Part shown: in pieces, positions 45,180 to 56,346 of the stretch
Layout: each line of letters opens with the position of its first letter
Numbering within the stretch: position 1 is the first letter of the stretch
NCBI RefSeq assembly: GCF_003111645.1
Contig: NZ_CP022187.1
Location: 4,508,082-4,572,081 of the forward strand
DNA: 64,000 nt
Reading direction: 5' to 3'
Source: Parazoarcus communis
GTDB taxonomy: Bacteria; Pseudomonadota; Gammaproteobacteria; Burkholderiales; Rhodocyclaceae
The notes under the pieces: model-generated
Database searches by the model: none
Seen by the model: only the letters and a program-made list of their open reading frames with translations
Told to the model about the DNA's origin: nothing
Translations under genes and position numbers: made by a program

Positions 45180-46544
45180 ATGGGAACAATGCCCGAAAGA
45201 GTCGGGAAGTACCGAATCGTTCGCGAGCTGGGTCGCGGTGCGACGGCTGTTGTCTACCTCGCCGAGAATCCGCATTACCCCGAGCAGATCGCGCTCAAGC
45301 ACGTCAAGTTTGACGACAAGGCGCGAGACGTCGCGAAGTGGAACCGCCGTCTGCTGAAGCTGCTGAAAGCCGAGGGTGCGGTGTCCAAGCGCCTGGACCA
45401 CCCTAACATCATTCGCATTTTCGAGGCGGTGGTCGAGGCGGACCAAGCCTACGTGGTGATGGAGTACTTCCCCGGCTACACCCTTGAGCGCTACTGCAGT
45501 TTCGAAAAGCTGCTCCCGATCCACCGCGTGATCGGCATCATCTTCAAGTGCTGCATGGCGCTCGATCATGCCTATCGGCAGGGAATCGTCCATCGTGACA
45601 TCAAGCCCGCCAACATCCTGATCGACGACAACGACAACGTGAAGATCACCGACTTCGGGCTGGCGCTGAACATCAGCAAGAAGATCGAGACCGACTCCAC
45701 CTTCATCATGGGCGTAGGGTCGCCGGCCTACATGAGTCCGGAGCAGATCAAGAGCTATCCGCTCAACCAGAAGACCGATCTCTATTCGCTCGGCGTGGTG
45801 CTGTTCCATCTGCTCACCGGCCGCCTGCCGTTCCGCGCAGCCAACCCGGCGCAGCTGATCTACAAGATCATCAACGCAGACCAGCCCTCGGTTTCTCAGC
45901 TCAATCCCGAGATTCCCGAGCAGATGGATGCGGTCATCCGCAAGGCGCTCGAGAAAGACCTCTACTCCCGCTACAAGAACGGTGCCGAGTTTGCCAAGGA
46001 TCTCGCCGCAGTTCGCTACAAGATCGTCGACGACAAGTGCGTGCCGCCCGATACGAGCCGGTTCACGATGTTGCGCAAGCTGGCCTTCTTCACCGAGTTC
46101 GATGATATCGAGTTGTGGGAGGTCTTGCGCATCTGCTCATGGCGCAAGGTCGACGAGCATGTGACGCTGATGCGAGAGGGCGACGCCGACCAGCGTTTCG
46201 CCATCGTGCTGTCGGGTCAGGTCGAGGTGTCGATTGACGGGCGCAGGGTGCTGACGCTCGGGCCGGGCGAGGTTTTCGGCGAGCAGGCCTGGCTCGATCA
46301 TCTTGAGCATCGTCACATGATGACCTCGGTCTCGCTCGAGCCGCTGACTTATCTCGAAATCAATCCGCCCGCGCTGGCGCTGGCGACAGACGAGGTGCAG
46401 GAGTTGTTCAGGCGCCAGGTGTCGACCGTTGTGGTCAGGCGCCTCGCGGATATCGCCCGGGTCGCGGCGCAGGACGGCGAGCCCGCGGTCCGTGGTGACT
46501 ACACCGCCACCGGCGGGCTCGATCTGCAACTGGTCGAGGACTGA
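45180..46544 (+). CDS. Ser/Thr protein kinase fused to a cyclic-nucleotide-binding-like domain
   Basis: 454 residues, cytoplasmic. Hanks-type kinase (about 8-285): glycine loop 'LGRGATAVVYLAE', Lys40 ('IALKHV'), catalytic 'GIVHRDIKPANILI' (Asp140), 'ITDFGLAL', 'GSPAYMSPEQI' and 'KTDLYSLGVVLFHLLTG', so it should be active. The C-terminal part (about 310-425) is a cNMP-binding beta-roll with 'REGDADQRFAIVLSGQVEVS' and 'GEVFGEQAWLDHL'. In the phosphate cassette the usual Arg-Ala/Ser pair is not clear ('HRHMMTSV'), so nucleotide binding is uncertain. ATG 45180 or 45189. Targets unknown; no cognate phosphatase is adjacent. Confidence 0.92.
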   Translation: MGTMPERVGKYRIVRELGRGATAVVYLAENPHYPEQIALKHVKFDDKARDVAKWNRRLLKLLKAEGAVSKRLDHPNIIRIFEAVVEADQAYVVMEYFPGYTLERYCSFEKLLPIHRVIGIIFKCCMALDHAYRQGIVHRDIKPANILIDDNDNVKITDFGLALNISKKIETDSTFIMGVGSPAYMSPEQIKSYPLNQKTDLYSLGVVLFHLLTGRLPFRAANPAQLIYKIINADQPSVSQLNPEIPEQMDAVIRKALEKDLYSRYKNGAEFAKDLAAVRYKIVDDKCVPPDTSRFTMLRKLAFFTEFDDIELWEVLRICSWRKVDEHVTLMREGDADQRFAIVLSGQVEVSIDGRRVLTLGPGEVFGEQAWLDHLEHRHMMTSVSLEPLTYLEINPPALALATDEVQELFRRQVSTVVVRRLADIARVAAQDGEPAVRGDYTATGGLDLQLVED

Positions 46545-46610
46545 CCGTTCACCGCGTCGCGTCCGCGCGCACGATCAGTTCGTGCGCGCGCTCAGCGCCA
46601 ACGCGTGATC

Positions 46611-47000
46611 TCAGCGCTGGCGATTGACGACGACGCGCACCTTGCGTTCAGGGTCGCCAACCGCAAGATTGACGAGCCAGGTCAGCACGCTGTAGAGCAG
46701 CGCGCCCCAGAAGGCGTTTCCAAAGTCGCTCACCTGCAGGCCGCCGACCAGACCCGAGACGCCCCAGAACAGGAGTGCGTTGATCACCAGCGTGAACAGA
46801 CCCAGCGTGAGCAGGGTGATGGGCAGGGTGATCAGGATCAGGATGGGGCGGATCAGGGCATTGATCAGCCCGAGCAGCAGGGCTGCAGCCAGCGCCGAGA
46901 CGTAGCTCTCGACCGCGATGCCGGAGACGATCTCGGGGATGATCAGCAGGGCCACGGCGTTCAGGGCCCAGCGCAGCAGCAGGCGCAGACCGGGCGTCAT
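46611..47000 (-). CDS. Phage-holin-family (four-TM) inner-membrane protein
   Basis: 129 residues with four hydrophobic segments (about 8-28, 34-52, 54-78 and 90-112), the small membrane family annotated in Pfam as Phage_holin_4_2. Recognisable blocks are 'LLGLINALIRPILILITLPITLLTLGLF' (in two parts) and 'FWGALLYSVLTWLVN'. The tail is basic ('ERKVRVVVNRQR'). It is not phage-associated here; its start codon overlaps the hemH stop by one base (TAATG), so it is translationally coupled with ferrochelatase. Confidence 0.85.
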   Translation of the reverse strand: MTPGLRLLLRWALNAVALLIIPEIVSGIAVESYVSALAAALLLGLINALIRPILILITLPITLLTLGLFTLVINALLFWGVSGLVGGLQVSDFGNAFWGALLYSVLTWLVNLAVGDPERKVRVVVNRQR

Positions 47001-48097
47001 TACTGTTTTGCTCCCAGGTCGAGCGCATGCTGGCGCGCGGCGGCAAGTGACTCCGGCGTATCCGTGGTGGTGTCGAGCCAGTTGCCAAGATGGCAGCGGG
47101 TGAGGTCGGTGAGTGCCGTAATCCAGTCGTGGCGCTCATTGAGGCAGGGGATGTAGTGGAAGGTGCTGCCGCCGTGCGTGAGAAAGGCCTCCTTGCACTC
47201 GATGGCAATTTCCTCGAGCGTTTCCAGGCAGTCGGAAACGAAGCCGGGGCAGATGACGTCCACCCGCTTGACCCCCTCGCGCGCGAGTTTCTCGAGCGTG
47301 GGCTGGGTATAGGGCTTGAGCCACTCGGCCTTGCCGAATCGCGACTGGAAGGTGACCAGAATCCGCTCAGCCGGGAAGTCGAGAGATTCGGCCACCAGGC
47401 GCGCGGTCTTGTGGCATTCGCAGTGATACGGGTCGCCAAGATCGAGTGTGCGCCGGGGAACGCCGTGAAAGCTCATCAGCAGCCGATCGGGCTCACCGTG
47501 CTTGACCCAGTTTTCGCGCACGCTCTGGGCGATCGCGGCGATGTAGCCCGGATCGTCCTGGAAGCTTCGCACATAGCGGATTTCGGGCAGGTTGCGCCAG
47601 TGCAGCATGCAACGGGCGACCTCGTCCATCACGCTGGCGGTGGTGCTGCCGGCAAACTGCGGATACAGCGGTACGACGAGAATGCGGGTGCAATTGCGCG
47701 CACGCAGCTCCTGCAGCGCATCCGGAATTGACGGGGCGCCGTAGCGCATTGCCCACGCCACCTCGACGTCGCCTCCCGTGGCCGCGTTGAGGTAGCCGTC
47801 GAGCAGCTTGGCCTGGCGTTCGGTATGGACCTTGAGCGGCGAGCCGGCATCCATCCACACGCTTGCATACTTGGCCGCGGACTTGGCCGGGCGCGTGTTG
47901 AGGATGATGCCGTTGAGGATGATCCACCACAGCGCACGCGGGATCTCCACCACGCGGGGGTCGGACAGGAACTGCTTCAGGTAGGGACGCAGGGCTTGCG
48001 CGGTCGGCGCTTCGGGCGTGCCGAGATTGACCAGCAGCACGCCTTTGCGTGCGGGGGTGCCGTGTTTGTAGTCGGGCTCGGGCCAGTAGCGGGCCAT
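47000..48097 (-). CDS. hemH: Ferrochelatase
   Basis: Inserts Fe2+ into protoporphyrin IX, the last step of haem synthesis. 365 residues. '[35 protein letters not shown]' region (N-terminus), catalytic His in '[26 protein letters not shown]', '[16 protein letters not shown]' and '[17 protein letters not shown]'. Located just upstream of the membrane gene and downstream of hrcA, 59 bases apart. Separate from hemB in this window. Confidence 0.96.
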   Translation of the reverse strand: MARYWPEPDYKHGTPARKGVLLVNLGTPEAPTAQALRPYLKQFLSDPRVVEIPRALWWIILNGIILNTRPAKSAAKYASVWMDAGSPLKVHTERQAKLLDGYLNAATGGDVEVAWAMRYGAPSIPDALQELRARNCTRILVVPLYPQFAGSTTASVMDEVARCMLHWRNLPEIRYVRSFQDDPGYIAAIAQSVRENWVKHGEPDRLLMSFHGVPRRTLDLGDPYHCECHKTARLVAESLDFPAERILVTFQSRFGKAEWLKPYTQPTLEKLAREGVKRVDVICPGFVSDCLETLEEIAIECKEAFLTHGGSTFHYIPCLNERHDWITALTDLTRCHLGNWLDTTTDTPESLAAARQHALDLGAKQ

Positions 48098-48156
48098 GTT
48101 CTTCCTTCAGTCAGGTGAGGCAGCAGGCTTTCGCTGCAAGAATCCGCAGCGAAGAG

Positions 48157-49185
48157 TCAGGAATTGGACGAGAGTGCGTTCGACAGCAGGCGGGCGGTGA
48201 TGTCCACGATCGGAATCACCCTGTCGTAGGCCATGCGTGTCGGGCCGATCACGCCGACCGAGCCCACCAGTTGGCCGTCGACTTCGTAGGGGGCCGTGAT
48301 CACGCTGCAGCCGTCGAGCTGGGCCAGGCCGGATTCATCCCCGATGAAGATCTGCACGCCCTGCGCGCGGTTGGACAGATCCAGCAGTTGCATGAGACCG
48401 GTGCGCTGCTCGAAAAGTTTGAACAGTTCGCGCAGACGCGACATGTTGGACGAAAGGTCTTCGACGTCGAGAAGATTGGTTTCGCCCGAGATGACGTAAT
48501 TGAGCGCGGATTCCTCTGCGGCCTCGGAGCCGGCTTCGACGGTGGCCGTCATCAGCTCGCTCATGTCGCTGCGCAACTGCTGGAGCTCTTCGCGGATGCG
48601 CTTGCGAATGTCTTCAAACGCGAGGCCGGCAAAATGCTCGTTCAGGTAGCTCGCCGCAGCGCCGAGCTCTGATGAATTGTAGCTGCGGCGGGTGATGAGG
48701 ATGCGGTTCTGCACGTCGCCCGCGGTGGTGACGATGATCAGCAGGATGCGGTTTTCCGACAGTTTGATGAACTCGATCTGACGGATGCGCACCGCATCCT
48801 TGCGCGGTGTCACGACGACGCCAGCGAACTGGGTCAGGTTGGACAGCATGTGCGATGCGGAGCTGATCAGGCGTCCGGGCTGATCCGGCTGGAACTGTCC
48901 CTTCAGGGCCTGAACCCGATTGCTTTCCATCGGCTGCACCGTGAGCAGCGCGTCAACGAAGAAGCGGTAGCCGAGCGAGGTGGGGACTCTCCCTGCCGAG
49001 GTGTGCGGGCTGGAGATGAACCCCATTTCCTCGAGGTCGCTCATCACGTTGCGTACGGTCGCGGGTGAGAGTTCAAGTCCGGAATAGCGTGAAAGCGCGC
49101 GCGAGCCGACGGGCTGGCCCTCGGCGATGTAGCGTTCGATCAGCGTTTTCAGCAGGATCTGGGAGCGGGTGTCGAGCGGTTTCAT
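48157..49185 (-). CDS. hrcA: Heat-inducible transcription repressor HrcA
   Basis: Represses chaperone genes by binding CIRCE operators, with GroEL as co-factor. 342 residues from the ATG at 49185. The winged-helix part '[40 protein letters not shown]' (in two parts) and '[12 protein letters not shown]' are diagnostic. The open frame continues far upstream antisense to nadK without being coding. Divergent from nadK; no CIRCE element was noticed in the 110-base gap. Confidence 0.96.
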   Translation of the reverse strand: MKPLDTRSQILLKTLIERYIAEGQPVGSRALSRYSGLELSPATVRNVMSDLEEMGFISSPHTSAGRVPTSLGYRFFVDALLTVQPMESNRVQALKGQFQPDQPGRLISSASHMLSNLTQFAGVVVTPRKDAVRIRQIEFIKLSENRILLIIVTTAGDVQNRILITRRSYNSSELGAAASYLNEHFAGLAFEDIRKRIREELQQLRSDMSELMTATVEAGSEAAEESALNYVISGETNLLDVEDLSSNMSRLRELFKLFEQRTGLMQLLDLSNRAQGVQIFIGDESGLAQLDGCSVITAPYEVDGQLVGSVGVIGPTRMAYDRVIPIVDITARLLSNALSSNS

Positions 49186-49296
49186 GGTTGGCCTGCAATA
49201 TAGCCCGATTCTATGGAACTGCGTGCCTTGCTGCCAAGCGGCAATCGACCGCAAGGCCGCGCATGACGGAATCCGAATGTGGTTTAATCCGCAGCC

Positions 49297-50181
49297 ATGA
49301 CTATGCGCTTTACCAATGTTGCCCTGATCGGAAAGTACCAGAGCCCGGATGTGGCGGAGTCGGTGCTGCTGATCGCTCGCTATCTTCGCGAACGGGGTCT
49401 TGAAGTGTGGATCGAGCAGGGTACGGCGAGTTCCATCGGTCAGGCGGAAGGTTTTCCGGTCGCGGCCTATGAAGAGATTGCGGCGAAGTGTGATCTTGCC
49501 GTGGTTGTTGGTGGCGATGGCACCATGCTCACGACGGCTCGCCGGCTTGCCGAGCGTTCGGTGCCGCTTGTCGGCGTCAACCTCGGGCGGCTGGGCTTTC
49601 TGACCGACATCGCGCGCAAGGATGCCTTGCTGAGGCTGGGCGAAATCCTCGATGGCAGCTTCCGCGAGGAATCCCGCTTCATGCTCGATGCTGAGGTGAT
49701 GCGCGCGGGCCAGCGCGTGTTTCATACGCTGGCGCTCAACGACGTCGTTGTGAACAAGGGCGACCTCGGGCGCATGATTGAATTCGATCTGTCGATTGAC
49801 GGCGAGTTTGTCTATACCCAGCGCTCCGACGGCATGATCATATCGACGCCCACCGGTTCGACGGCCTATGCGTTGTCGGCCAACGGCCCTATCCTGCATC
49901 CGAGCGTGGGCGGCATCGCACTTGTGCCCCTGTGTCCGCATGCCTTGACCGCGCGTCCGGTGACCCTGCCGGATTCGTGCTGCATTGAAATCGAGTTGCT
50001 GCCACCGCATGATGCGCGGGTGCATTTCGATGGTCAGGCACGGTTTGATGCGCGTGCGGGCGACCGCGTGCGCCTGACCCGATCGCCACTTGCCGTGCGT
50101 CTGCTGCATCCGAAGAGCTACAGCTATTTTGCGATGCTGCGCGAGAAGCTGCACTGGAGCGCGGCGCCGCGGCACAACTGA
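49297..50181 (+). CDS. nadK: NAD kinase
   Basis: Phosphorylates NAD to NADP. 294 residues. '[17 protein letters not shown]' (GGDGT), '[12 protein letters not shown]', '[20 protein letters not shown]' region, '[17 protein letters not shown]' and '[12 protein letters not shown]'. The ATG follows a modest ribosome site. Divergent from hrcA and 59 bases before recN; hrcA/nadK/recN is a conserved proteobacterial arrangement. Confidence 0.97.
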   Translation: MTMRFTNVALIGKYQSPDVAESVLLIARYLRERGLEVWIEQGTASSIGQAEGFPVAAYEEIAAKCDLAVVVGGDGTMLTTARRLAERSVPLVGVNLGRLGFLTDIARKDALLRLGEILDGSFREESRFMLDAEVMRAGQRVFHTLALNDVVVNKGDLGRMIEFDLSIDGEFVYTQRSDGMIISTPTGSTAYALSANGPILHPSVGGIALVPLCPHALTARPVTLPDSCCIEIELLPPHDARVHFDGQARFDARAGDRVRLTRSPLAVRLLHPKSYSYFAMLREKLHWSAAPRHN

Positions 50182-50240
50182 CCCGTCCGACTGATGAGCT
50201 GTCCTGCGCGGGGCAGTTCGACCAACCTGAACGCGAGACC

Positions 50241-51896
50241 ATGCTGCGCCGTCTGACTATTCGTGATTTCGTCATTGTCGATCGTCTCGAGCTCGAGTTC
50301 GGCGCGGGCTTTGGTGCCCTGACCGGCGAGACCGGTGCGGGCAAATCCATCCTGCTCGATGCGCTCGGGCTTGCGCTCGGCAGTCGCGCCGACAGCGGCG
50401 TGGTGCGCGTGGGCCAGGCCAAGGCGGACATCGTCGCCGAGTTTGGCCTGCCGCCGGGAGGGGGGCTTGCGGACTGGCTTGACGAGCAGGAGCTGCCGCC
50501 CGACGACGACACCGTGATTCTGCGCCGGGTGGTCGACGCGAATGGTCGTGGCAAAGCCTGGATCAACGGTGTCCCGGTGACACTGGCACAGCTGCGGGTC
50601 GCCGGGGACTGGCTCGCCGACATTCACGGGCAGCATGCCCATCATGCCCTGTTGCGCGCAGACGCCCAGCGGCAACTGCTGGACACGCATGCCGGTGCCG
50701 CGCCACTTGGCGCCGCTGTCGCCACCTGCTGGCGCGAATGGCAGCGCATCAGCGAACTGCGACGCAATGCAGAGCTCGATTCCGCCGCCTCCGCCCGCGA
50801 GCGCGAACTCCTCACCTGGCAGCTCAAGGAACTGAAGGACCTTGCCTTCAACGGCGAAGAATGGGTCGAGCTCAACGCCGAACATGGCCGGCTCGCCCAC
50901 GCGGCAGGGCTGATGGAAGGTGCGGACGAAACCCTTGAAGCGCTGGGCGAGGGCGATTACGCGGTGTCCGTCGTGCTTGGCCGGCTCGATGCCAGGCTCG
51001 ACGAGATGAGTTCCATCGACGCCTCGCTGAATGAAGTGCGCGACTTGCTCGCCTCTGCTGCGATTCAGGCGGATGAGGCGCTGCATGCGCTGCGCCGTTA
51101 CCGCGACCGGCTCGATCTCGACCCTCAGCGTCTGGGCGAGATCGAACGCAGGATCACCGCGGTTATGGATGTCGCACGCAAGTACCGTGTCGCGCCCGAA
51201 GCGCTCCCCGAACTGGAGGCGAACTGGTGTCAGCGCCTCACCGAGCTTGAGGCAAGCGCGGATCCTGCCCGTCTCGAAGCCGCCGAAGCGGCGGCGCGTG
51301 CTGCCTACGATGCGGCTGCGAGCCGCCTGTCGGCAGCGCGTGCGCCTGCGGCAGTCAAGCTCTCGGCAGAAATCACCGAGGCGATGCAGTCCCTGGCAAT
51401 GGAGGGGGGGCGGTTTGAGGTGTCGCTGGCGCCATGCGAGCCCACGCTTCACGGCGCCGAGAATGTCGAATTCCTGGTTGCTGCCAACCAGGGACAGAGC
51501 CTGCGCGGGCTGGCCAAGGTTGCTTCCGGAGGCGAGCTCTCGCGCATCGGGCTGGCGATTCAGGTCATGACCAGTCGTGACTCGGCGACACCGACCCTGA
51601 TTTTCGACGAAGTGGATGTCGGGATCGGCGGGCGAGTGGCCGAGATCGTGGGCAAGCTGCTTCATCGTCTCGGACGCGACCGGCAGGTGCTGTGCGTCAC
51701 GCATTTGCCACAGGTTGCCGCCTGCGCCGACTGGCAGTGGCAGATCGCCAAGGCAGAGCGGGGTGGCGAGACATTGAGTGCAGTGACGGCGCTTGACGCC
51801 GGGCAGCGGGTCGAGGAGATTGCCCGCATGCTTGGCGGCGTGAGCATCACCGATACGACACGAAGGCATGCAGCCGAGATGCTGGGACAGGTCTGA
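50241..51896 (+). CDS. recN: DNA repair protein RecN
   Basis: SMC-like ATPase in double-strand break repair. 551 residues. Walker A '[20 protein letters not shown]' (residues near 30-50), the '[16 protein letters not shown]' and '[12 protein letters not shown]' signature, a central coiled coil (about 150-370, Ala/Glu/Arg-rich), ABC signature '[17 protein letters not shown]' and Walker B '[12 protein letters not shown]', then '[12 protein letters not shown]'. Followed convergently by fur. Confidence 0.97.
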   Translation: MLRRLTIRDFVIVDRLELEFGAGFGALTGETGAGKSILLDALGLALGSRADSGVVRVGQAKADIVAEFGLPPGGGLADWLDEQELPPDDDTVILRRVVDANGRGKAWINGVPVTLAQLRVAGDWLADIHGQHAHHALLRADAQRQLLDTHAGAAPLGAAVATCWREWQRISELRRNAELDSAASARERELLTWQLKELKDLAFNGEEWVELNAEHGRLAHAAGLMEGADETLEALGEGDYAVSVVLGRLDARLDEMSSIDASLNEVRDLLASAAIQADEALHALRRYRDRLDLDPQRLGEIERRITAVMDVARKYRVAPEALPELEANWCQRLTELEASADPARLEAAEAAARAAYDAAASRLSAARAPAAVKLSAEITEAMQSLAMEGGRFEVSLAPCEPTLHGAENVEFLVAANQGQSLRGLAKVASGGELSRIGLAIQVMTSRDSATPTLIFDEVDVGIGGRVAEIVGKLLHRLGRDRQVLCVTHLPQVAACADWQWQIAKAERGGETLSAVTALDAGQRVEEIARMLGGVSITDTTRRHAAEMLGQV

Positions 51897-51958
51897 CGGC
51901 ACGCCCGGCTGCGATCAGAGCGAGACGTGCGGTCGATTCGTGGTCGCGGCTGAGCCGG

Positions 51959-52390
51959 TCAGTCGCTGCGGTTCGGGCAGTCCTTGCGCAGACAGTCGGC
52001 GTAAAGATAGAGCGCATGTTCCTTCACCGCGAAGCCGCGCTCCTCGGCAACGATGTTCTGGCGGCGCTCGATTTCCGGGTCGAAGAATTCTTCGACCTTC
52101 CCGCACTGCAGGCAGACGAGATGGTCGTGGTGTCCGCCCTTGTTGAGTTCGAAGACGGCTTTGCCGGACTCGAAGTAATGCCGTTCGAGCAGGCCGGCCT
52201 GCTCGAACTGCGTCAGTACGCGATAGACTGTTGCCAGCCCGATATCCATGCCTTCGTTCATCAGCAGTCGATAGACGTCTTCCGCGGTGAGGTGACGCTG
52301 TTCCGTGGTCTGGAACAGGTCGAGGATCTTGAGGCGCGGGTAGGTGGCCTTGAGACCGATGTTTTTTAGGTTCTGCGAGTTCTCGGACAT
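51959..52390 (-). CDS. fur: Ferric uptake regulator Fur
   Basis: Iron-dependent repressor. 143 residues. DNA-binding half '[16 protein letters not shown]' and '[32 protein letters not shown]'; metal sites '[18 protein letters not shown]' with the CxxC, and the C-terminal 'CLRKDCPNR' (second Cys pair). Likely to govern iron genes elsewhere. Divergent from bamE, the usual fur/bamE (omlA) arrangement; the shared 118-base region holds an AT-rich TTATATTTTTTG stretch near 52445-52456. Confidence 0.97.
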   Translation of the reverse strand: MSENSQNLKNIGLKATYPRLKILDLFQTTEQRHLTAEDVYRLLMNEGMDIGLATVYRVLTQFEQAGLLERHYFESGKAVFELNKGGHHDHLVCLQCGKVEEFFDPEIERRQNIVAEERGFAVKEHALYLYADCLRKDCPNRSD

Positions 52391-52508
52391 GGTCGCCTGT
52401 CGGTGTGGCTGAGGAGCAAGACAACGTTGTGTTGCGTCGCTATGTTATATTTTTTGACCTTTACTGAGAACCATGCGCAGTTCCGTGCGCGTTAAAGTGA
52501 CCCTGTCC
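52391..52508. promoter_or_regulatory. Divergent fur/bamE promoter region
   Basis: 118 bases. The one AT-rich segment (TGTTATATTTTTTGACC, 52443-52459) contains TATATT on plus and TATAAC on minus as possible -10 boxes. No complete Fur box could be written out with confidence. Confidence 0.4.
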
Positions 52509-52922
52509 ATGCGTTTATCGCTTATTTCGGCGCTTGCCGCCGCCAGCCTGCTTGCGGGCTGCTCGTTCGATTCCATCACCGACCGCATCACGCCTTATCG
52601 CATCGATATCCGCCAGGGCAACTACGTCGACCAGTCAATGGTCGCGCAGCTCAAGCGCGGCATGTCACGCGATCAGGTGCGTTTCGTACTCGGGTCTCCG
52701 CTCGTTACCGATGTCTTTCGCACCGACCGCTGGGACTACGTGTATCGCTTCCGTCCGGGCATGGGCGAGGTCGAGCAGCGGGTGATCTCCGTATTCTTCG
52801 TCGATGACCGCCTTGATCATATCGATGGTGATGTGACCGGCGGCGACGCCACGGCGGCGGTGGATTCGCAGCAGGCTGCCCGCACCCGGGTCGTCGAAGT
52901 GCCTGCGGCACCCAAGGACTGA
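52509..52922 (+). CDS. bamE: Outer-membrane assembly lipoprotein BamE (SmpA/OmlA)
   Basis: Small subunit of the BAM complex. 137 residues from the ATG at 52509. Lipobox 'ASLLAGC' with Cys at residue 18, then 'ITPYRIDIRQGNYVDQSMV', the hallmark 'LKRGMSRDQVRFVLGSPLVTDVF' and 'RWDYVYRFRPGMGEV'. The C-terminal tail beyond residue 105 is disordered. The open frame begins 12 codons earlier, but the lipoprotein signal starts at 52509. Followed by dapB. Confidence 0.95.
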   Translation: MRLSLISALAAASLLAGCSFDSITDRITPYRIDIRQGNYVDQSMVAQLKRGMSRDQVRFVLGSPLVTDVFRTDRWDYVYRFRPGMGEVEQRVISVFFVDDRLDHIDGDVTGGDATAAVDSQQAARTRVVEVPAAPKD

Positions 52923-52967
52923 TTTTTTGAGCGCCCGTTGACGGGCCAGATGACTGACAGGATTTTG

Positions 52968-53777
52968 ATGATGACGCCTATCCGCGTTGCGATTGCCGGC
53001 GCGTCCGGCCGCATGGGCCGCATGTTGATCGAGGCTGCCCACAAGGACGAGGACATCGTGCTGGCAGCGGCATTCGATCGCCCCGGCACGCCTTTTATCG
53101 GAAGGGACGCAGGGGAGATGCTCGGCATCGTCAGTGGCGTTGCAATCGGTGACGATGCCTCCGCTGCCATTGCCGCCGCAGACTGTGTGATCGATTTCAC
53201 CCGGCCCGAGGGCACGCTTGAGCATCTCGAGATCGCACGCGGGCTCGGCAAGGCAATGGTGATCGGTACCACCGGTTTCGATGCTGCCGGCAAGGCTGCA
53301 ATCGCTGCCGCGGCGCAGTCGGTGCCCGTTGTTTTCGCGCCCAACATGGCGGTGGGGGTGAACGCCGTCTTCCGCCTGCTCGAGGTTGCGGCGAAGATCC
53401 TCAACGATGGCTATGACGTCGAGGTCATCGAGGCTCACCACCGCTTCAAGGTCGACGCGCCCTCGGGTACCGCCTTGCGCATGGGCGAGGTCGTTGCGAA
53501 AGCGCTTGACCGTGATCTCGAGGACTGCGCCATTTACGGTCGCGAAGGCGTGACCGGTGAGCGCAAGGCCGAAACCATCGGTTTTTCGACGATTCGCGGT
53601 GGCGACGTCGTTGGCGACCATACCGTGCTGTTCGCTGGTATCGGAGAGCGTATCGAGATCACGCACAAGTCGGGCAGTCGCATGCCGTATGCGCTCGGTT
53701 CGATGCGCGCCGCGCGCTTCCTCGCAGGCCGCAGCAGTGGTCTGTTTGACATGCAGGATGTGCTCGGCCTGCGCTGA
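52968..53777 (+). CDS. dapB: 4-hydroxy-tetrahydrodipicolinate reductase
   Basis: Second committed enzyme of lysine/diaminopimelate synthesis. 269 residues from the ATG at 52968, five bases after AGGA; the next codon at 52971 is also ATG and equally plausible. NAD(P)H loop '[16 protein letters not shown]', '[14 protein letters not shown]', '[15 protein letters not shown]', '[16 protein letters not shown]', catalytic '[16 protein letters not shown]' and '[19 protein letters not shown]'. Located after bamE and before a hybrid kinase. Confidence 0.96.
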   Translation: MMTPIRVAIAGASGRMGRMLIEAAHKDEDIVLAAAFDRPGTPFIGRDAGEMLGIVSGVAIGDDASAAIAAADCVIDFTRPEGTLEHLEIARGLGKAMVIGTTGFDAAGKAAIAAAAQSVPVVFAPNMAVGVNAVFRLLEVAAKILNDGYDVEVIEAHHRFKVDAPSGTALRMGEVVAKALDRDLEDCAIYGREGVTGERKAETIGFSTIRGGDVVGDHTVLFAGIGERIEITHKSGSRMPYALGSMRAARFLAGRSSGLFDMQDVLGLR

Positions 53778-53786
53778 GCCGGCTCC

Positions 53787-56255
53787 ATGAGCGAGGGCCC
53801 GGCGATGTCTGGCGAGGCTGGCACTGTCGAGCAGCTGCGCGCGGAGCTCGACCGGGCCAATGATTGTCTGGAGCTGGTCAAGCTCGGTGCGCACACCGGG
53901 CTGTGGGAGTGGGAAACGTCGACCAAGTGCCTTGTCGTCGATTCTCGCTGGCGCAGCTGGCTTGGGTACGAGGAGGGCACCAAGGAGGCGCCTTTCGACA
54001 ACTGGCTGCCACTCGTCCACGAAGAAGACCGGGAGCGGATGAACGAGTGCCTGCTCGCTCATCTGCGCGGCGAGCTTCCCCTGTTCGAGGTTCAGTTCAG
54101 GATTCGGGCGGCGGACGGACAGTCGCGCTGGCTCAGTGCGCGCGGTCAGGTGCGCGATCGCATGCCCGATGGGCGGTGGCAGCGGGTGATCGGGATCTAC
54201 ACCGATGTGACGCGCGAGCGCACCCGGGAAATGGAGTTGCTGCAGGCAAAGGAGCAGGCCGAGGCGGCCAGTCGTGCGAAAGGCGATTTTCTCGCCAACA
54301 TGAGTCACGAGATTCGTACGCCGATGAACGGCATTCTCGGCATGACCGAGCTGCTGCTCGATTCGGCGCTGGCTCCTGAGCAACGCGAATACCTGCTGAC
54401 GGTCAAGTCGTCGGCGGAGGCGCTGCTGACGATCATCAACGACATCCTCGATTTCTCCCGTATCGAAGCGGGGCGGATGACGCTCGAGAGCATCGACTTC
54501 TCGATCGCGGCGGTGATTTCCGAGACGATCCGGGTTCTTGCGCTGCGCTCGCACCAGAAAGGGGTCGAGTTGTACTCGGTGATCGATCCGGACGTGCCCG
54601 CCGTGCTGCGGGGCGACCCGGTGCGTTTGCGACAGGTACTGACCAATCTGATCGGCAATGCCATCAAATTTACCGACCAGGGCGAGGTGGAGGTTCGCGT
54701 CGCGCTGGGGGCGAGAGAAGGCAGCAAGGCCGGTCTCGCGTTCTCCGTGCGCGACACCGGCATCGGGATTGCGCCCGACAAGCAGGAAGCCGTGTTCGGT
54801 GCGTTTTCGCAGGCCGACAGCTCAACGACGCGCAAGTACGGGGGTACCGGCCTCGGGCTGGCGATCTGCCGTCATCTGGTGGACCTCATGGACGGGGCGA
54901 TTCAGGTCAGCAGCGAACCCGGCGTCGGCAGCTGTTTCTCCTTCAATGTGCGCCTCGATGTGGTGGCCGATGCGAAGCCGCCAGTGCTGGGCCCCCTGCG
55001 TGGCGGTCGTATCCTTGTGGCCGCAGTCAATGAGGGGTTCGGACGGTCGATCTGCGCCATGCTCAAGGCCTGCGGCATCGCGTCGCGTTGTGTCCAGTCG
55101 GGCGAGGCTGCGCTTGAGGCGCTCGCCGCCGCGCACGAGCGCAACGATCCGTTTGCATTCGTTCTGATGGATGCGGCCATGCCCGATCCGGGTGGGTTTG
55201 ATCTCGCCCGCCGCTACCATGAGGCGGTGCCGTGGCTGGACCGGATCGTGATGATGCTGTCCAGTCATTCCCAGCGCAACGACCTTGCCCGCTGCCATCA
55301 GCTTGGGCTCAAGTCCCGCATATCAAAGCCTTTTTCCCGGGATGATCTGATCGAGGCGCTGCAGGTGGCGCATTGTGGGGATCAGGCGGGCGACGAGGTG
55401 ATCGGTGCCTTCGATCCCGAGAAGTCGCTGACCGAGATCCTGTGCGAGATGGATGCGCCGCAGCGCAAGCTCGAGATCCTGCTGGTCGAGGACAATCCGG
55501 TGAACCAGACGGTGGCGACCCGCATGCTGGAGAAGATCGGGCACCGGGTGACGGTCGCAAACAATGGCGAAGAGGCTGTTGAAGCCTTCGACGGTGGACG
55601 GTTCGACCTGATCCTGATGGATCTGCAGATGCCGGTGATGGGCGGGCTGGAGGCAACGCAGGCAATCCGTGCGCGCGAGGCGCGGCGCAGCTGGGCGATC
55701 CAGGGCGACTGGCGCCCCATTCCCATTGTCGCGATGACGGCGCATGCCATGGCCGGCGACCGCGAGCGCTGTCTCGAAGCGGGCATGGACGATTACGTGA
55801 GCAAGCCTATCAGGCCGGCCGACCTTGTTGCTGCAATCGGACGGATGTGCGAGCCGGTGTCCGACGCCGGCGTCGACGGTGACAAGAGTCTGCTCGAGGC
55901 CGAGGGCGGCGACGGAAGTGGTGTTGCCGACCTCGGCGAGACGCGCGCCCTGTTCGACGGCGACGAAGAGATCGTGCAGCAGCTTCTCGTCGTGTTCTTT
56001 CGCGATCTTGGCGGCACTCTGTCGGAGTTGCGCGGAGCCGGCGCCAGGGGTGATCTCGTCCGCCTCGGCGAGTTGGCGCATTCGATCAAGGGCTCGGTTG
56101 GCCTGTTCGGTGCGCAGCGTGCAACCGAGGCATCGAAGGCGGTCGAATCGGCTGCACGCAATGCCGACCCCGCCGCTTCGGGGGCGCTGCTCGAGACCTT
56201 GCTGCGCGAGATGAATGCGCTCGCCACTGCGTTGCGACCGTCGCTTCAGCGCTAG
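53787..56255 (+). CDS. Hybrid sensor histidine kinase (PAS-HisKA-HATPase-REC-REC-Hpt)
   Basis: 822 residues, soluble. PAS (about 30-145), HisKA with His174 in '[12 protein letters not shown]', HATPase ('[13 protein letters not shown]', '[12 protein letters not shown]', 'GGTGLGLAI'), a first receiver (about 405-525) that keeps a phospho-acceptor-like 'LMDAAMP' (near 462) but lacks the acidic pair at its start ('ILVAAVNEG'), a canonical second receiver ('[11 protein letters not shown]', Asp near 612 in 'LMDLQMP') and an Hpt domain with His near 765 ('[13 protein letters not shown]'). A full phosphorelay on one chain; its output partner is not in the window. Nine bases after dapB. Confidence 0.93.
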   Translation: MSEGPAMSGEAGTVEQLRAELDRANDCLELVKLGAHTGLWEWETSTKCLVVDSRWRSWLGYEEGTKEAPFDNWLPLVHEEDRERMNECLLAHLRGELPLFEVQFRIRAADGQSRWLSARGQVRDRMPDGRWQRVIGIYTDVTRERTREMELLQAKEQAEAASRAKGDFLANMSHEIRTPMNGILGMTELLLDSALAPEQREYLLTVKSSAEALLTIINDILDFSRIEAGRMTLESIDFSIAAVISETIRVLALRSHQKGVELYSVIDPDVPAVLRGDPVRLRQVLTNLIGNAIKFTDQGEVEVRVALGAREGSKAGLAFSVRDTGIGIAPDKQEAVFGAFSQADSSTTRKYGGTGLGLAICRHLVDLMDGAIQVSSEPGVGSCFSFNVRLDVVADAKPPVLGPLRGGRILVAAVNEGFGRSICAMLKACGIASRCVQSGEAALEALAAAHERNDPFAFVLMDAAMPDPGGFDLARRYHEAVPWLDRIVMMLSSHSQRNDLARCHQLGLKSRISKPFSRDDLIEALQVAHCGDQAGDEVIGAFDPEKSLTEILCEMDAPQRKLEILLVEDNPVNQTVATRMLEKIGHRVTVANNGEEAVEAFDGGRFDLILMDLQMPVMGGLEATQAIRAREARRSWAIQGDWRPIPIVAMTAHAMAGDRERCLEAGMDDYVSKPIRPADLVAAIGRMCEPVSDAGVDGDKSLLEAEGGDGSGVADLGETRALFDGDEEIVQQLLVVFFRDLGGTLSELRGAGARGDLVRLGELAHSIKGSVGLFGAQRATEASKAVESAARNADPAASGALLETLLREMNALATALRPSLQR

Positions 56256-56346
56256 CGGCGCGAAGTGGCCTGACATTTTTTCGCATGACGATTGCCTTGC
56301 CGGCGCTGTTCGGGAGGGGGGCAGACGGGCGGATGGCCGGAGTGCG

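Noticed and set aside
46611..47000. Prophage remnant because of the holin-family name
   Set aside because: No phage genes nearby; this small four-TM family is a common chromosomal gene coupled to hemH here.
48157..50175. 672-codon minus-strand frame extending hrcA upstream
   Set aside because: The part beyond 49185 lies antisense to nadK, and HrcA starts at 49185 with the family N-terminus.
50124..51902. 592-codon minus-strand frame opposite recN
   Set aside because: Antisense shadow; recN on plus has all expected motifs.
52665..54554. 629-codon minus-strand frame across bamE, dapB and the hybrid kinase
   Set aside because: It crosses three real genes and lacks any recognisable domain.
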